Below, in pieces: positions 13,301-22,256 of a stretch of DNA of 64,000 nucleotides. The notes under the pieces were generated by a model. The model was not told the DNA's origin, did no database searches, and saw only the letters and a program-made list of their open reading frames with translations. How positions within the stretch are numbered: the first letter of the stretch is position 1; every line of letters begins with the position of its first letter. This DNA is from Pseudomicrostroma phylloplanum (lineage: Eukaryota; Basidiomycota; Exobasidiomycetes; Microstromatales): positions 1 through 64,000 of the forward strand of contig BCHS01000009.1 in NCBI GenBank assembly GCA_039545275.1. The letters are read 5' to 3'. A program made the translations under genes and the position numbers.

Positions 13301-14786
13301 GGGCCGCTTCGTAAATGCAGTTTGGTCCGAAATGGCGCCAGTAGGGGGCATCTCTCTCGTGGACCAATTCGAGTTTGACGTCCACCCACTGCATCTCCAG
13401 CTCGAGATCAAGACAGGCAGGCTGATCATGGCATACATCTTCGGCAGCAAGCGACATCGTCAGGAGGAGGAAGAGAAGAAGAAGAAGCTCTTAGAGGCAC
13501 AGGCCGACAAGCTCTCTTCTGCCGCTCAGAAGAAGCGGTCGCCATTCGCACGATTGACTGGAGGCAGGCAGAGTGGCGACTTGAGTCGAAACAGCACTGA
13601 AGCTCCTACGCCGACCGACGAACCCTCCTCTCGGCGTACCTCAATGTCGTCCAGCAATGCCGACCAACAGTCCGTCTTCCGCAGCAAGGCAGTCTCTCAA
13701 TCGGTATCAGCCGAGGGTCGCCTTTCGGTTGCCGAGTCCAAAAAGAGCGATCGCAACGAACGGAGCAATGCCAGCGTGGCTGCCAATGGCAATGAGTCTG
13801 GCGCCTCGGACGACGAAGAGGATCTCTCTCAGTTTGCCATTGCCAAGCGCAATGCTGAAGAGATGCGACATCGCGCTTCGTCGAATCTGACCTTCTTGCT
13901 CTTCAAGTTGCCTGAGACGGTCTTTTGCCTGTCATACAAGGGCGAAAAGGAGAAGTCCATCACAGACGTGTACGATCTGGTCTTCAAGGCGCCTACGATC
14001 GAATATCGCAATCGCACGTGGACCTACGAAGACCTCGTACAGCACATCAAGAAGGACGTCTTCAGAGCAGCCTGGGGCCAAAGGACTACCATTGTCAAGT
14101 CCATCTTGTCTCATCGCCCCAAGCGACCTGAGGCGCTGCGCAACATTCGAGAGATGCAGATGCTGCTCCTCAAGGGCTCCAAGGAGACTCGCAGTGTCTC
14201 GCCGCTGCAATTGCACGTCCAGCCTCCCACGCCCAAGACGACTTCGCCTCTGCTCGGCAATGGAGAAGGCTGGAGTCTAGGACAAGCAGCTACGAACAAT
14301 CGCACACCGGACTCGGAAGACAGCGGTGCTGAGCTGGTGACTAGGATAGGCTCGAATGCGCTCTTCTCCGGCGGTGAAAGGGGAGGCAGTGAGAACAACA
14401 GTCCCACCGACGAAAGAAACGAGCTGCGACCTCTTCACTCTGACGATGCAGGAGATTTGGCTACCACGGAGGGTTCAGCAAGAAGCGCTCCGGTCAAGTT
14501 TGGGCGTTTCCTACAGACTCGCCTGAATCGCGATCGGTCCCGCGACGGGAATGGAGGCAGCGGTAGCAGCACCGCGACTGGCTCTGGGAGGAGAAATGTC
14601 CTGAGGTCCAATTCTCGCTCGCCTAGCATAACGCCGGCTGTTAAGGCAGCGCAGTCGCCGATGGATGAGACTCCGCCGCTCGAATCTGTACAGTCTCGCG
14701 AATCGACATCACGACCGTCGCCAAGACGCACGATGTCAGGGAACGCTGAATCGAGAGGAATCTCTGCGAGCAGAGACCCGAGGTAA
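4323..14786 (+). CDS. FMP27: Giant bridge-like lipid transfer protein (FMP27/Hobbit/BLTP2 family)
   Basis: A single open frame of 3,487 residues without introns. A hydrophobic segment at about residues 20-48 anchors the N-terminus, presumably in the ER. The middle holds the FMP27 GFWDK signature at about residue 1846 (PKLGFWDKLPL) followed by LHLRWKHKGELHLYLKGS-like strands. A further conserved block near 2280 reads DLNDFVEVDY, then FSNQVRHVLLRYYAMYKKRK near 2490. The C-terminal Fmp27/Apt1-type block is at about 3185-3288 (TIEYRNRTWTYEDLVQHIKK). Low-complexity inserts occur near 155-190 (E/K-rich), 1550-1600 (S-rich) and across the last 200 residues. Family members form long hydrophobic-groove rods that carry lipids at ER-plasma membrane contacts. 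The length is in the upper range expected for the family. Identification is firm; the symbol follows yeast. Confidence 0.93.
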   Translation: MAVATGKPAAFTSTSSPPSSSSYLVTATICLVAFFVLFGAILPRIPRLLLRGRLRVKCVGLTGLSGIEWRSHGFGKSPSDQGGPQGAAQSPEGLVVKVQRIYLAFGRTKLDDSPESKQGRTRSWLTINVQGVGVRLPRSPTDEASQQRKLEHAKVKAAEEEEAAKKLQDEEDKRIEALVRGDSPPAPKAGTEENETKRREHISGEAPSPWLESSYCWLSLRAYPAIRSQLFQAARAMLFCIVSSLPALMSFIGLEIHRVEVYLQEVESVVRVEEAGVELAMALVTDREHAGAVGRDRRDAGKAGEPRHHYRRLSEAIINAGYSARGAATSITAGLPAGRGSLTIRVSGVEVFEADLQSDGKADSQSSRSSARRSSQDSSLSSSTIRFTSDTGWAKDRQIANAAIPVASKLFCLPEVTRFEIGLRIGTSLSFGGRETVETSLDLSKVDVGLDALYRIVRIVEDRKALRTGPMPTVAGAGGDRSAFSRHFAQQRREPAEKALASLRSLSVTMPQVSFRSDTRPGASEFSMESLSEEERKRLPSAIYVGGNIKGIHVSLKNSDPSDRKHQYWLGTCGTHNHKPMEHRRAFLVDAGFSSLQLSCRVDKQKERSEFVHLDDFNVHLRSTWTPFGLFPASLDGKEACRRFFQGDPNEQALFAEISLDRIRGDVKLDCAAALLTYVEMRRAERRAVMKRLKIDRPSRETKFDSILHHVPRLSIGLEVGETAYRLDAGRALSSDSTQDASLMLKVPSFNAAFHGSYRDAYIRRSDRERAAAWKALEKDELEWSLKSTYRSEGPGASSPRVPSSGFSAFVGKLRGGSWSPTQRSRAASKTEERGKDVPSPNADAGGMSIEEAVSKMNEIIKTESEEKRVATERQKSKDDSRLGAQDREIILPGTADGKPGEPQVVKIPARLVRRPSLSLNEDCGIVYDFESNLTCPVIESFFVFTGHHDDHKSPEDGGDGAQFVRRQLLAINNVDASAIGDVPGIQELGTSRPIMRLSGHHTKLRGFVEEIDLELWHPRVFEVIQATVREIQIARRPFVTSAAREEYHEPGELGHQPSAFAQTAKVVHLIDKFRHGLDLWLSIGGILAHVGGNDMKCDPHLCRGVGFEARRIVIEFVCQKKAPELLLTKADWGARSALMLPEDLVMSANALALRHGKAATGKISLYEIGLFPLLDVEEATLLVNEDLKSRYGSPGRTRKQTSPSDEDGADDEEKEEATAIFADAIWDFHDRQPAFETSARRRFNQEDRAKNYIFWMPYSATRVTIRPPGIKPTLVAKHCDELTIESDGTRLLSFRIQLLHSYCILIAVAALRRLKPDKAEATRDGDDPTKDQQPEAPPSSKLARPSVLVDLGVADVHIFVDLPDNVNLFLHLRRLDLRWTDAEGGSILWESLMGAVESPRVIASGQWEEMVRLRDWKVSVNPSGGPDGKLKVYVNGDGASVRIPYGYVIHHIIDSTSVAFKATKQLVHQFVKGGEDSIIIPVGEDPKHLPYVDVNIRILTIEAQDDPIETRLNIIWRAGGDENRMRLEREEAFAAKLAKLEAEKKLRSASRSSVSLRSSRGTSKSRPRSKSIHSQSSRSGDESDDTSGSETETSQSDIDIEEHIQQARSKLDAYNSSSWLRRYANARAEQGKREDAMVKSIFGRFAAKAAVELPIEMVQPSRASPLFRSSMSKVKLAIGPTSFPEDHLRDWMHQQGNGTPKDLTYSLLVPLHLRWTMAEWRWELRDYPIPLLHIPPVKADQGEHIPAFELSGDFCIAEHISEGNQSIRHVPAIIVPAATGHPDASEFGINVPKVAMPVKFYGSPVVDINSAYPTRFAWGQSLQPAIADMVRVFDGISSPPPDPSPKLGFWDKLPLIIQSRIHLRWKHKGELHLYLKGSRDPYSITGNGAGWVKCWRGDVEVRIGFENPDGEFLQFLSDQYILAIPDLRDYHDKAAMGTSGKSAANDQQPGKDGGKDDDSNPRRSNALSEEAKDMADGKRSLATEQSRRYMKEPNFSKICIKLTNGVRWGASLRHEHTCRDQSCKQDKKCSGENFYRACRFFERRPHWTVIQRSKEYVATLPEDERHGDSFYGWRSDFAHLALSIYSPNNGLVVDGVRRGHSGGSNNLYFSPLAWQHFWAWLRLFDSSMGLPIRQGRLFPAGPPPSPKFGRSLGTIKYRFDISPLYISHLYHQHSRSDWAKGLNTILGIKARLSSFHVDMHQRQQETIKERPELKEAKKVFHKPFYEAEADLSDIDLRALVGRFRDSSKRLVDYASADVEADEDTNLLDEGSVVGPEDLEWVDLNDFVEVDYTPNDDEPPEIRLIQTLTCPRFNFYRRFHTQSERREMNQGKEDEPAPDITEESKFGNEDPETHTCLIGKAPLNFHVQAELARARISVLKDELDKLDHTRRRNADVVNDLRKRIKLIEDYCKALQKGDAFEIKSMRRGPRWDRSQGEADDASPRAQKDDHRNSDARMMNSSTSADGAADLSEVFKDLDTFDDRFFVHNPVIVFSNQVRHVLLRYYAMYKKRKGFVHHMTARAIYNIKQLSKHLENDGKGSAKKASATSDGDESRPEHSQGDVNGSKSGIELLSGLLNDTQRYVLEDSARPRAGSTATSHQGTLANAVLDTHVNPWEGISEAFDVHRSNFCVFLKPQIVMKSQIDESSTVILTAIRTRLQNFAVVDPSISDEDSVNRRVLSRNYFSMDGLQAFHPIAHNDTSISKFSNSRQAVGTQLAVPLETLIDLRHETGAFNRIVSRTDASVRYDKFNRLRLHDSTRPITSDACNEDPGLDHLRHYMDLLRVRCPRFAVSANSTHFGALYNIVTDLILYRAPSWQERAKQLQTMLFSYDFKDTSMLAGLVTDLQCRIRRALELDAEYQFHFDDLNEDGKADLFRLKTELSDLVEELLLIADAITESEDAKGEEDKDKKSALRLEAHAQDISWNMMGEREGDLLAKLSIKGPSFTWLNKADNSTANTLSIIDLQAVDVRPDAHFPEIITKWNKAADHPMAIQGRFVNAVWSEMAPVGGISLVDQFEFDVHPLHLQLEIKTGRLIMAYIFGSKRHRQEEEEKKKKLLEAQADKLSSAAQKKRSPFARLTGGRQSGDLSRNSTEAPTPTDEPSSRRTSMSSSNADQQSVFRSKAVSQSVSAEGRLSVAESKKSDRNERSNASVAANGNESGASDDEEDLSQFAIAKRNAEEMRHRASSNLTFLLFKLPETVFCLSYKGEKEKSITDVYDLVFKAPTIEYRNRTWTYEDLVQHIKKDVFRAAWGQRTTIVKSILSHRPKRPEALRNIREMQMLLLKGSKETRSVSPLQLHVQPPTPKTTSPLLGNGEGWSLGQAATNNRTPDSEDSGAELVTRIGSNALFSGGERGGSENNSPTDERNELRPLHSDDAGDLATTEGSARSAPVKFGRFLQTRLNRDRSRDGNGGSGSSTATGSGRRNVLRSNSRSPSITPAVKAAQSPMDETPPLESVQSRESTSRPSPRRTMSGNAESRGISASRDPR

Positions 14787-15301
14787 GAGGCGCAACATCC
14801 ACTTGAGTCCGCTGAATTGAATTTGCGTCACGACACCCGCTACTATCCTCGCCGTATGTTTGTGCTTTCTATTGTATAGCTTACTGTTGTATAATGACGA
14901 AGACGTGTCTGAGAGCGAGCTTGAGCGTGACTGTGAGCGGGAGCGCGAGTGCCGGGTTACCTCCGGGTTGGTAGGACCCTCGGCCCGGGTCAGCCCTGCG
15001 CGCGCGCTGTACCCGGGCGCGCCGCCCAGCCTCCTTTTCCTCGGCGGCGGTTGAGCGTTGGCTGAGGGGGCAGGCGGGGCCGAGTGGCCAGGCGCGGCGA
15101 GGCCAAGGCGGACGAGGGACGGAGTGAATTCTTCCTGCTGCCAGGACTGACGAGGAACAAATCGCGAGGTACGGCAGCTTCCCTTCGACCCGAATCCCAC
15201 CGAGCTCAGCTACTGACTGCATACATCCACCCAGCAGCTCAGCATCACCCCTTCCTCCCACCCACCAGCTAGCGCTTAGAAGCTAAGCTCTACCGCCCAC
15301 C
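14787..15301. promoter_or_regulatory. Intergenic region, promoter of eIF3c
   Basis: About 515 bp between the stop of the lipid-transfer gene and the eIF3c start. No gene is visible. A GC-rich stretch at about 14990-15050 with repeated cgcgc and cccgggc words is followed by pyrimidine-rich DNA (15230-15300) ending in a good CCACC-ATG start context. Confidence 0.5.
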
Positions 15302-18300
15302 ATGTCCGGTCGCTTCTTCCGCAGCGTGTCCGACTCCGAGGACTCCTCGTCTTCCTCTGATGAGGAGCTCATGTCCGACTCGGACAACGAAGACCAGGGA
15401 GACAAGAAGGCCTCTTCCTCTACAGCTGCCGCCTCTGCAGCAGCCCCCAAGAAGAAGTCTGCCTTTATGAAGTCAAAGGGCAGCGATGATGATTCAGAGG
15501 ACAGCGACTCAGACGATAGCGACTCGGACGACGACGACGATGACGATGAAGACTCGGACGAGTCGTCTGGCGCTCGCCCGGCTGCCAGGCCTGGACAGAA
15601 GGTGTCCAAGTTCATGAGGGGAGCTGCTTCCGACAGTGACGACGATAGCGATGGAGACGAGGTGAAGAAGGTCATCAGGAGTGCAAAGGACAAGAGGGTG
15701 GACGAGGTGGACTCGGTGGTGAAGACGATTGAGAATGCGCAGAGGATTGACGATTGGGTCGCCATCAGCAAGGGTGAGTGATTGCAAAGGCAGCAGAGAA
15801 GCTCGAACCTGCGCTCCTGAGTGGTACGTACTTACGCTGGTATCTCTCGGCCCCTCACCCCTGCCGCCCCACAGAGTACGACTCTCTGCTGCGTCTCTTC
15901 GAGCGTCAAAAGACGATGAACGAGGCAGAGCCCATCAGCTTCTTCAGGTGCATCTCCAATCTCGAGGAGTTCCTCAACCAGTCCGTAGCTGCCGGAAAGG
16001 GCAAGAAGATGAAGGCTCCCAATGCCAAGGCCATGAATGGTATGAAGTCGAAGCTGAAGAAGGCCATTAAGGACCACGACACTGAGATCTCAAAGTTCCG
16101 ATCCGTGAGTTGGCATTTTGACATGGAGCCGGGTATTGCTTGAAGCGTTGCTGACAGTCCATCGTTCGCTCCTCTCTCTCTGTATGATAGGACCCCGAGG
16201 CATTCGAGGCTGAGCTCGTTGCTGCCACCGCACCCCGGGCACCTCTCCCCAAGGCCCCTACAGCCAAGAAGTCAGGCACTGCTACATCCCAAGCCCCAGG
16301 AGAGGGAGAGGATGACACTTTCCAGACCGTCGGCAAGGGCGGCCGGGCTCTGGCTATCACCTCCGAAGGTCTCTTCAAGTCCCTAGCTGCTGTCATGGAG
16401 GCTCGCGGAAGGAAGAGCACCGACCGAACTGAGCAGGTCGCCATCCTGCAGAAGCTGCTCACTGTGGCCGAGTCATCCTACCAGAAGCTGAGGGTCCTCC
16501 TCGCTCTCATCGCCGCCCGCTTCGACTACAACGCTACTGCCAACAACTTCATGCCCCTCGACATGTGGAACGCTGCTAGGACCGAGGTGGATCAGCTTGT
16601 GCAAACCCTTGCTGCTGACCGATCATACGTCGTACGTGAGGACACTGAGGACTACGACGACTCTATTGACCGAGTGCCAGGACAGAATGGAGAGGGATCA
16701 GTCGTCGCTGTGCGAGGTAGTATCATCTCGTTTGTTGACCGACTGGACGATGAGTTCACCAAGCACCTTCAGAACCTCGACCCTCACTCTACCGAATACC
16801 TCGAGCGTCTGCGAGACGAGCGCTTCCTCTACGCAACCATTGTGCGAGCCCAATCTTATCTGGAGAATGCCGCTCAGACTGCTGTCAGTGGCTCGGCAGA
16901 CTCCTCTTCGCAGACGGATGCCCTCGCCCGTGTGGTGATGCGTCGTCTGGAGCATGTCTACTCGAAGCAAGCCGTCATCATCCAGGCCCTCGAGTCCGCC
17001 AGCGCTTCTACTCAGGATGACGCCGAGAAGGTTGCTCAGGCCTCTGCATTCCCCACCGGCGCTGGTGTGGCTAGCTCAGCAGCTGGTCCCTCCCAGCTCG
17101 TGCGAGCTCTCTGTGTGCACCTCTACAAGGCTCCTGGTCTCACCGGCGAGCGCCTGCGCACGCGAGCCATGCTGTGCCACATCTACAACACTGCTCTCCA
17201 GGCGGACTACTACGTTGCTCGGGACATGCTGCTGATGAGTCACTTGCAGGATTCAATTGCCTTGGCCGATGCTGCTACTCAGATCTTGTACAACCGAAGC
17301 GTCGTCCAGATTGGTCTCTGTGCCTTCCGTCTCGGCCTCATCAAGGAGGCCCATGCTGCCCTCTCGGACATCTTCGCCGCCGGTCGTGTCAAGGAGCTGC
17401 TCGCTCAGGGTGTCCAGAGGTCCAGCGCCTACGCTTCCATCAGCCCCGAGCAGGAGAAGCTCGACAAGCAACGTCAGCTCCCTTTCCACCTGCACATCAA
17501 CCTCGAGCTGCTCGAATCGGCCTACCTCGTCTGCTCGATGCTCCTTGAGGTACCGCATATGGCTCGTGCTGGCTCAGACCCAGACCAGCGACGAAAGGTC
17601 CTCTCGAGGCCCTTCCGCCGTATGCTCGACTACACCGACCGACAAGTCTTCAGCGGCCCCCCGGAGTCTGCTCGTGACCACATCATGCAAGCCACAAAGG
17701 CCCTGCAAGTCGGTGATTGGCGCGAGTCTTCTCGTCTGATTGGCGAGATCAAGATCTGGAAGCTCCTTTCGAGTGCAGCGGACGGCAAGGGTGGCGAGGA
17801 ATCCGTAAAGGCTCTGCTGAGCCAGCGCATCCAGGAGGAGGGTCTCAGGACGTACCTCTTCTCCTACAATGCCTACTACACCTCCGTGTCCATGCAGCAT
17901 CTCGCCTCTACCTTCGACCTCAGCCTCTCCCAGGTGAGGAGCATCGTCTCCCGGATGATCTGGAACGAGGAGATTGCCGCCTCCCTCGACTCTTCCCCCG
18001 GCGTGGAGGGGCCGATTGTGGTTCTGCACCGCGAGGAGTCGAGCAAGGTACACCAGCTGGCCCAGACGCTGGCTGAGCGCGCCTCGAGCATGCTCGACCA
18101 GAACGAGAGGCTCCTGGACGCCAAGATGGGTGATGGACCTGGAGGCAACCGTGATGGAGTCGACGGCGGAAAGGGCAAGGGCGAGAGGGAAGGAGGCAGG
18201 GAAGGTGGTGGTGACCGGGGCGGAAGGAGGGAAGGCAGGAGAGGTGGGGCTGGCGGACGTGGCGGTGGTGGTAGGGGCAGAGGAAGAGGGAGGACGCAGT

Positions 18301-18338
18301 TCCAGGCTCTGCCTGGCCAGGTTGCTGCTGGTCGCTAA
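15302..18338 (+). CDS. NIP1: Translation initiation factor eIF3 subunit c
   Basis: Three exons (15302-15773, 15875-16104, 16191-18338) give 949 residues. The protein opens MSGRFFRSVSDSEDSSSS, typical of eIF3c, followed by a long acidic Asp/Ser tract (about 15-125). The core includes the DDWVAISKEYDSLLR region and the conserved helical domain. A PCI/winged-helix part at about 785-860 contains SMQHLASTFDLSLSQVRSIV. The tail is a Gly/Arg-rich RGG-type stretch (about 880-945). eIF3c is a core scaffold of the eIF3 complex that binds eIF1 and eIF5 on the 40S subunit in the cytoplasm. Both introns lie in the first third. The acidic N-terminus also creates a long antisense open frame that is only an artefact. 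Confidence 0.95.
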
Positions 18339-18555
18339 GACTGGAAGTGGACTACCCATTGCCCTTCGCCTCGTGTCCATTGTCCCTTTTCCTGTGTCAT
18401 TGGCCCTGCGGGTTCATGCTACTCCCAAAAGCCACTCTATACTTCACACTCTGCACGCATTGACTATCGACATCCGGGAGTGTGCCTTCGAGTCTATCTA
18501 GTGTCTATTGCAGAGCATCGTCTATGGTGGTTCAGCTGCTCGTCGCCTTCGCCGC

Positions 18556-20391
18556 TCACGAGCTGACGGCACTAGTGCCCAGCGCCCACTCGAAGAGGTC
18601 CGCAAACCACTTGCCCTGTAGAGGACTCTCCTTGACCACGCTCACCAATCCAGCCACTCCCTCCTCCTCAGCCTCGCCCGACTCTGCACTGCCATTCTGG
18701 TATTGGTGCTCTTTACCCGAAGGAGGCGACTTGATGGCAATCCCGTGGACGTCCTTTCCTCCATCGCCGGACTCCTCTGTGCCCCCCTCGGCGGCTAGCT
18801 CGGCTCGGGAGCGGCCGGCGCGCTGAGTCAAGGAGCGTCCGTGTGCTCTCCGGCTGATCGAAAGGGAAGTGGTGCAAGGGAAGGTCCGAGAGATCAGCGA
18901 GGTGGACCTTTGCGCTCTGTCAGTCGCCTGTGGGCAACCAACTCACTCTACGATGCACATGCCCCTAGTGAGCTTGCCCTCTGCCTCGACTGCGAAGCGC
19001 CTCTCACAGTAGATCCAGCCCGTCGAGTCCTGCCTCTCTTCTCCTTCTTGCACTCCACTCGGTGAACCCCTCTGACTGTGTTGCTGCTGCTGCTCTCCCT
19101 CGAGGTACTGATGGTAAGCCTCCCCTCCCCTCCCAGCTTCACTAGCCGCGAAGCAGGCGTGGGCGACTGCGAGGGGGTCGTGCGCTTGGAAGAGGTCGTC
19201 CCGCTCTGCTGAAAAAGGGAGACCGTGAGGAGCATAGGAGTTGGTCATCTTGCGTGGGTGGGTCAGGATGGAGGTGATGCTGTGTGAGTGGAGCGAAGAG
19301 CAGGCGGAGGGGAGTGGGGAGGGGAATGATCAGCTGAGTACGCGGAGCTGAAGGTGGACGTGGAAAGTCTGTGTAGAGGTGGTCTTTGTACTCACAACTT
19401 TCCCAAGGGCCCTTCCGCCTTCATGAGATTGCCATACTGCACCGTATGCCGTCCAGTGATATCCAGCGGGAGCAGTTCAATCGGCAGTCTCCTCCCTCTC
19501 CTCCCACTGAGACACTCGTGTCCCACACTCTCCTCAAAGAGCACCTTGGCCGCCCACGGGTCTGCATAAGTGTTGAACTCAGCTACGGGCGAGGTGTTGC
19601 CGGGCTCGTCGAGGGAGCCACCCATGATGGAGATGAGGCCAACGCGGGAGAAGGTCTGAGGGTCTTCTAGCCATGCTTCGGCTAGGTTGGTCACTGGGCC
19701 GAGGGCGGCAATGCGGATCGTGCCTGGTGGGTGAGAGGCGAGGAGGGAGAGGATGAGGCGTGGCGAGGAGTGAGAAGAAAGAGAGAGGGGAGCTGGGAAG
19801 AAGGGCTTGTCCCTTGGGTGGGAGTCGCAGCCTGGCGGTGGGATTGGCAGAGGGTGGGGGTCACCCGGTAAGGAGGAGATGGACGAGAGACCGTCTCGCC
19901 CTGGAAGTAGCAAGCATAAGCATGGTGTCAGCTCTGCCGCTTCGCCCAACAAGCTCTACTGGCATGCTCTGTTCTGTTCTTCCTCTCTCGTACGCCTGCT
20001 CACCATGAAAGTACGAAGCAGTGAACCTCTCCACACCTTTCAGTGGACCCTCGGCTCCTAGCGCAACCTCGATCTTCCTCGCTCCCGGTCCAACAGCCTT
20101 GTGCCACCTACTCCCTCCCTCTCCGCCTGTCCGCTTCTCAAGCTCATCTTGCTTCTTCAGGACCTCGAAGGTCCTCAGCACGTTGTCCCTGGCGTAGTCT
20201 AGCGTGGTGTTGCCAAAGGTGAGGGTGATTGCTAGGAGATGGACGTGCGGAAGGGAGAGGGCGAGCAGGAAGGCGAGGACGTCGTCTACTCCCGGGTCGG
20301 AATCGATGATAAGCTTCAGAGGCTGATCAGGCGGCGAGTAGTGAGGCGGCAGAGGAACCAATGAAGATGAAGAGGAAGAGGAAGATGCCAT
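18556..20391 (-). CDS. Inosine-uridine preferring nucleoside hydrolase family protein
   Basis: Four exons (20004-20391, 19396-19900, 18947-19279, 18556-18853) give 507 residues. The calcium-binding signature DSDPGVDDV lies at about residue 30. It is followed by ITLTFGNTTLDYARDN, the HGRDGL substrate motif formed exactly across the first intron, ALGPVTNLA, IMGG, and the late HDPLAVAHA motif that supplies the catalytic-site His/Asp. Family enzymes cleave the N-glycosidic bond of ribonucleosides for salvage. It is clearly longer than the usual 310-340 residues because of inserts after HGRDGLSS, a Q-rich insert and an E/G-rich C-terminal exon. The last splice is the least certain: an acceptor at 18854 gives a 93-base intron and keeps frame. 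It faces eIF3c tail to tail. Confidence 0.85.
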
Positions 20392-20739
20392 TGTATTGCT
20401 TGTGTGAAAGGGAGGTGCGGAAATCGTGGAATGATCGGAAGGAGTGGAAGTGAGCTTGTCAGGGAAAAGTCTCCGGCCGGTGCGGGGCCCACTTGCCGGC
20501 GGCATCCCGCGGCAAGGGTGGGGGAGGGCAGAGATGGCAGAAAGCTGTGAAAGCGTATCGACATGGGCGGGGTCGAATAGATGTAGCATTGAAGGTGACA
20601 GTTCGTTCTGCAGCATGGAACGGCACAGGAGTAAGTGGGTAGCAAGCGCAATAGGGGCTCAACAGGGTTGGCGCAAGCATACACCTGTTTCCTTGCGAGG
20701 GCAGGGAGAAGGGCAGACACCGAAAACATCGCTGAGACA
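20392..20739. promoter_or_regulatory. Short intergenic region upstream of the nucleoside hydrolase
   Basis: It lies between the start of the hydrolase and the stop of the degraded paralogue to the right. The hydrolase frame is open upstream through this region, but the MASSSSS start at 20391 lies close to the domain and is preferred. I see no TATA box and no other gene. Confidence 0.4.
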
Positions 20740-21035
20740 CTAAACGACCCTGTACTTCAGCCTTTGCTTGTGGGCTACGATGTGGATGTTGAGCTTGGCT
20801 TCTTTGGCGCGGAGAAGCCTGATAGAGCTCTTGATAGCGCTCGAAACTTTTTCCAACTCGGCATGAGCGGTGGCCAGCTTGGTCTCGGCAGCGGAGACAG
20901 CGGCTTGTATCGTCTGCATTGCAGCGATGTCCGAGCTCGTCCATACATCTCGCTCTTTGATGAAAAGAATCCCCGCTTTTTGATCTTCATCACTGCTTGC
21001 ACCAGCGGCATTGCATCCGGAAAGCTCAGCCTGTC
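20740..21035 (-). pseudogene. Truncated, frameshifted copy of the tandem unknown family (copy 4)
   Basis: On the minus strand, one frame reads MPLVQAVMKIKKRGFF and a second frame, after a slip near 20961-20970, continues KERDVWTSSDIAAMQTIQ and SSAIKSSIRLLRAKEAKL to a TAG at 20740. Both pieces align in order with the C-terminal part of the three intact neighbours (LPLL.AI.KV, LWT.PE.AE, IK.SIR). The N-terminal two thirds are missing; the DNA up to 21317 shows no family motif. It looks like a decayed duplicate. A sequencing slip could explain the frameshift but not the missing N-terminus. A short exon of a rearranged gene is the alternative. Confidence 0.7.
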
Positions 21036-21317
21036 AGCGCACACTCGCTGCTCATGCAGACTCTATCTCTACTCTCTCGGGCCACCTCAGTACTCTCGGG
21101 AGGGACTGCACTTCACATGAAACCACGGACGGACCTGTTCTTCTTTGGTAAATGTAAAGCGGCCTCATTACAAGTGAAGGTGGAGAAGGGCTGCAGAGTG
21201 TTCGTGTGAGCTATGGCCGTTGGTATTCAGGCGAGCTGGAGAGGCCCCTCCATGAGCTGAAGCAGGATCAGTGGGACCGTCGGATCTGCTGTCCACAGCC
21301 TGTACCCCCAGGTTTCC

Positions 21318-22256
21318 TTACCTGTCCAGATCAAGAATGCCATCGACTAGAGTTCTGAGTCTTTCTTCCTCCCGGAGTAACATCAGTCTGAGATCAAGAG
21401 TGCCGACTGCCACCTTTCCGTGGTCGATGATCAAGCTCAGGCTGAGATCCTTCGTTGAGATGTCCTGCTCGAAGAATAGAGCACGAGGTTCACTCTTTTC
21501 CGAAGGCTTCGTAGGCTTCGAACCCTTGAGGGGTGGATCGATCCTGTGCTTCCAAGCGACGACCTTGCGCTCGATCCATCGCTCGCGATGTTGTAAGAGG
21601 AGTATTGATGCCTTGATCTCGTTTGTAAGCTCCTTGTCTCGTAGTGTGCAAGCGTTGAGGCGGGCCAGCTGTGCCGATGTGGCTGTGAGGATTCGGCATA
21701 CTGTCTGCGATTCTGCGATCTCAGGCCGCGTCCAAAGTTGACGGCCAAGGAGGTAGAGAAGTCCCTCCTGTCGCACCTTGCCGATTGCATGAAGCAGAGG
21801 CATCGCCTGTCCTTGATGGTATTGAAACCAAGCCACGTTGTCAACGCTCAAGTATTCGCCAGGGTAGACGGCGTTCAAGGCCCATGTCAAGGTGCGGTAC
21901 TGCCTTTCCTCCTTCTCGGGCAAAGCGCGACGGGGTAATGTCCCCCAAAAGACGAGCGGTCCGGACCGTCCTCGTCTCCAGGCAATGTACTGTTTGCGCT
22001 CTTCTTCAGTCAGGATCGTTGCAAGTCTTCTGTCCACAGTAGCGTCAGCTTGTACTTCCTGCCAGTGCGTCGCTCTTGCGAGGCTCTTGCCGCTTTCGAC
22101 TGTCGTTTGTAGATCATAGAGCTTGCCAGCAGTCGTCGTCAAGTCATCGTCCGGATGGGGTAGAGGCAGAGGCGAGGAGGCAGCATCGATCTCGATGGAC
22201 CAGTCGATGTGGGGACTGAGGGCGCCCGTCTTGCGCCGAGACTTGGATCCACCCAT
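21318..22256 (-). CDS. Unknown tandem-family protein, copy 1 (312 aa)
   Basis: An intronless frame of 312 residues starting MGGSKSRRKTG. I do not recognise the family. Shared features with the two genes to the right are GKSLARATHW (about residue 56), a W-R/K-x-G block, AVYPGEYLSVDNVAWF, AMPLLHAIGKVRQEGLLYL, LWTRPEIAESQTV, and a basic helical end (LTNEIKASILLLQHRERW). Most of the chain looks helical with W and charged residues. No signal peptide and no membrane segment. Unlike copy 2 it carries about 70 extra C-terminal residues (EPRALFFEQDISTKDLSL region). Conservation between diverged neighbours shows that it is a real protein; function unknown. Confidence 0.78.
   Translation of the reverse strand: MGGSKSRRKTGALSPHIDWSIEIDAASSPLPLPHPDDDLTTTAGKLYDLQTTVESGKSLARATHWQEVQADATVDRRLATILTEEERKQYIAWRRGRSGPLVFWGTLPRRALPEKEERQYRTLTWALNAVYPGEYLSVDNVAWFQYHQGQAMPLLHAIGKVRQEGLLYLLGRQLWTRPEIAESQTVCRILTATSAQLARLNACTLRDKELTNEIKASILLLQHRERWIERKVVAWKHRIDPPLKGSKPTKPSEKSEPRALFFEQDISTKDLSLSLIIDHGKVAVGTLDLRLMLLREEERLRTLVDGILDLDR

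Noticed and set aside
15283..15771. Ser-rich antisense open frame opposite the eIF3c N-terminus
   Set aside because: It is the reverse of an Asp/Ser-coding repeat; the poly-Ser composition follows from the sense acidic tract.
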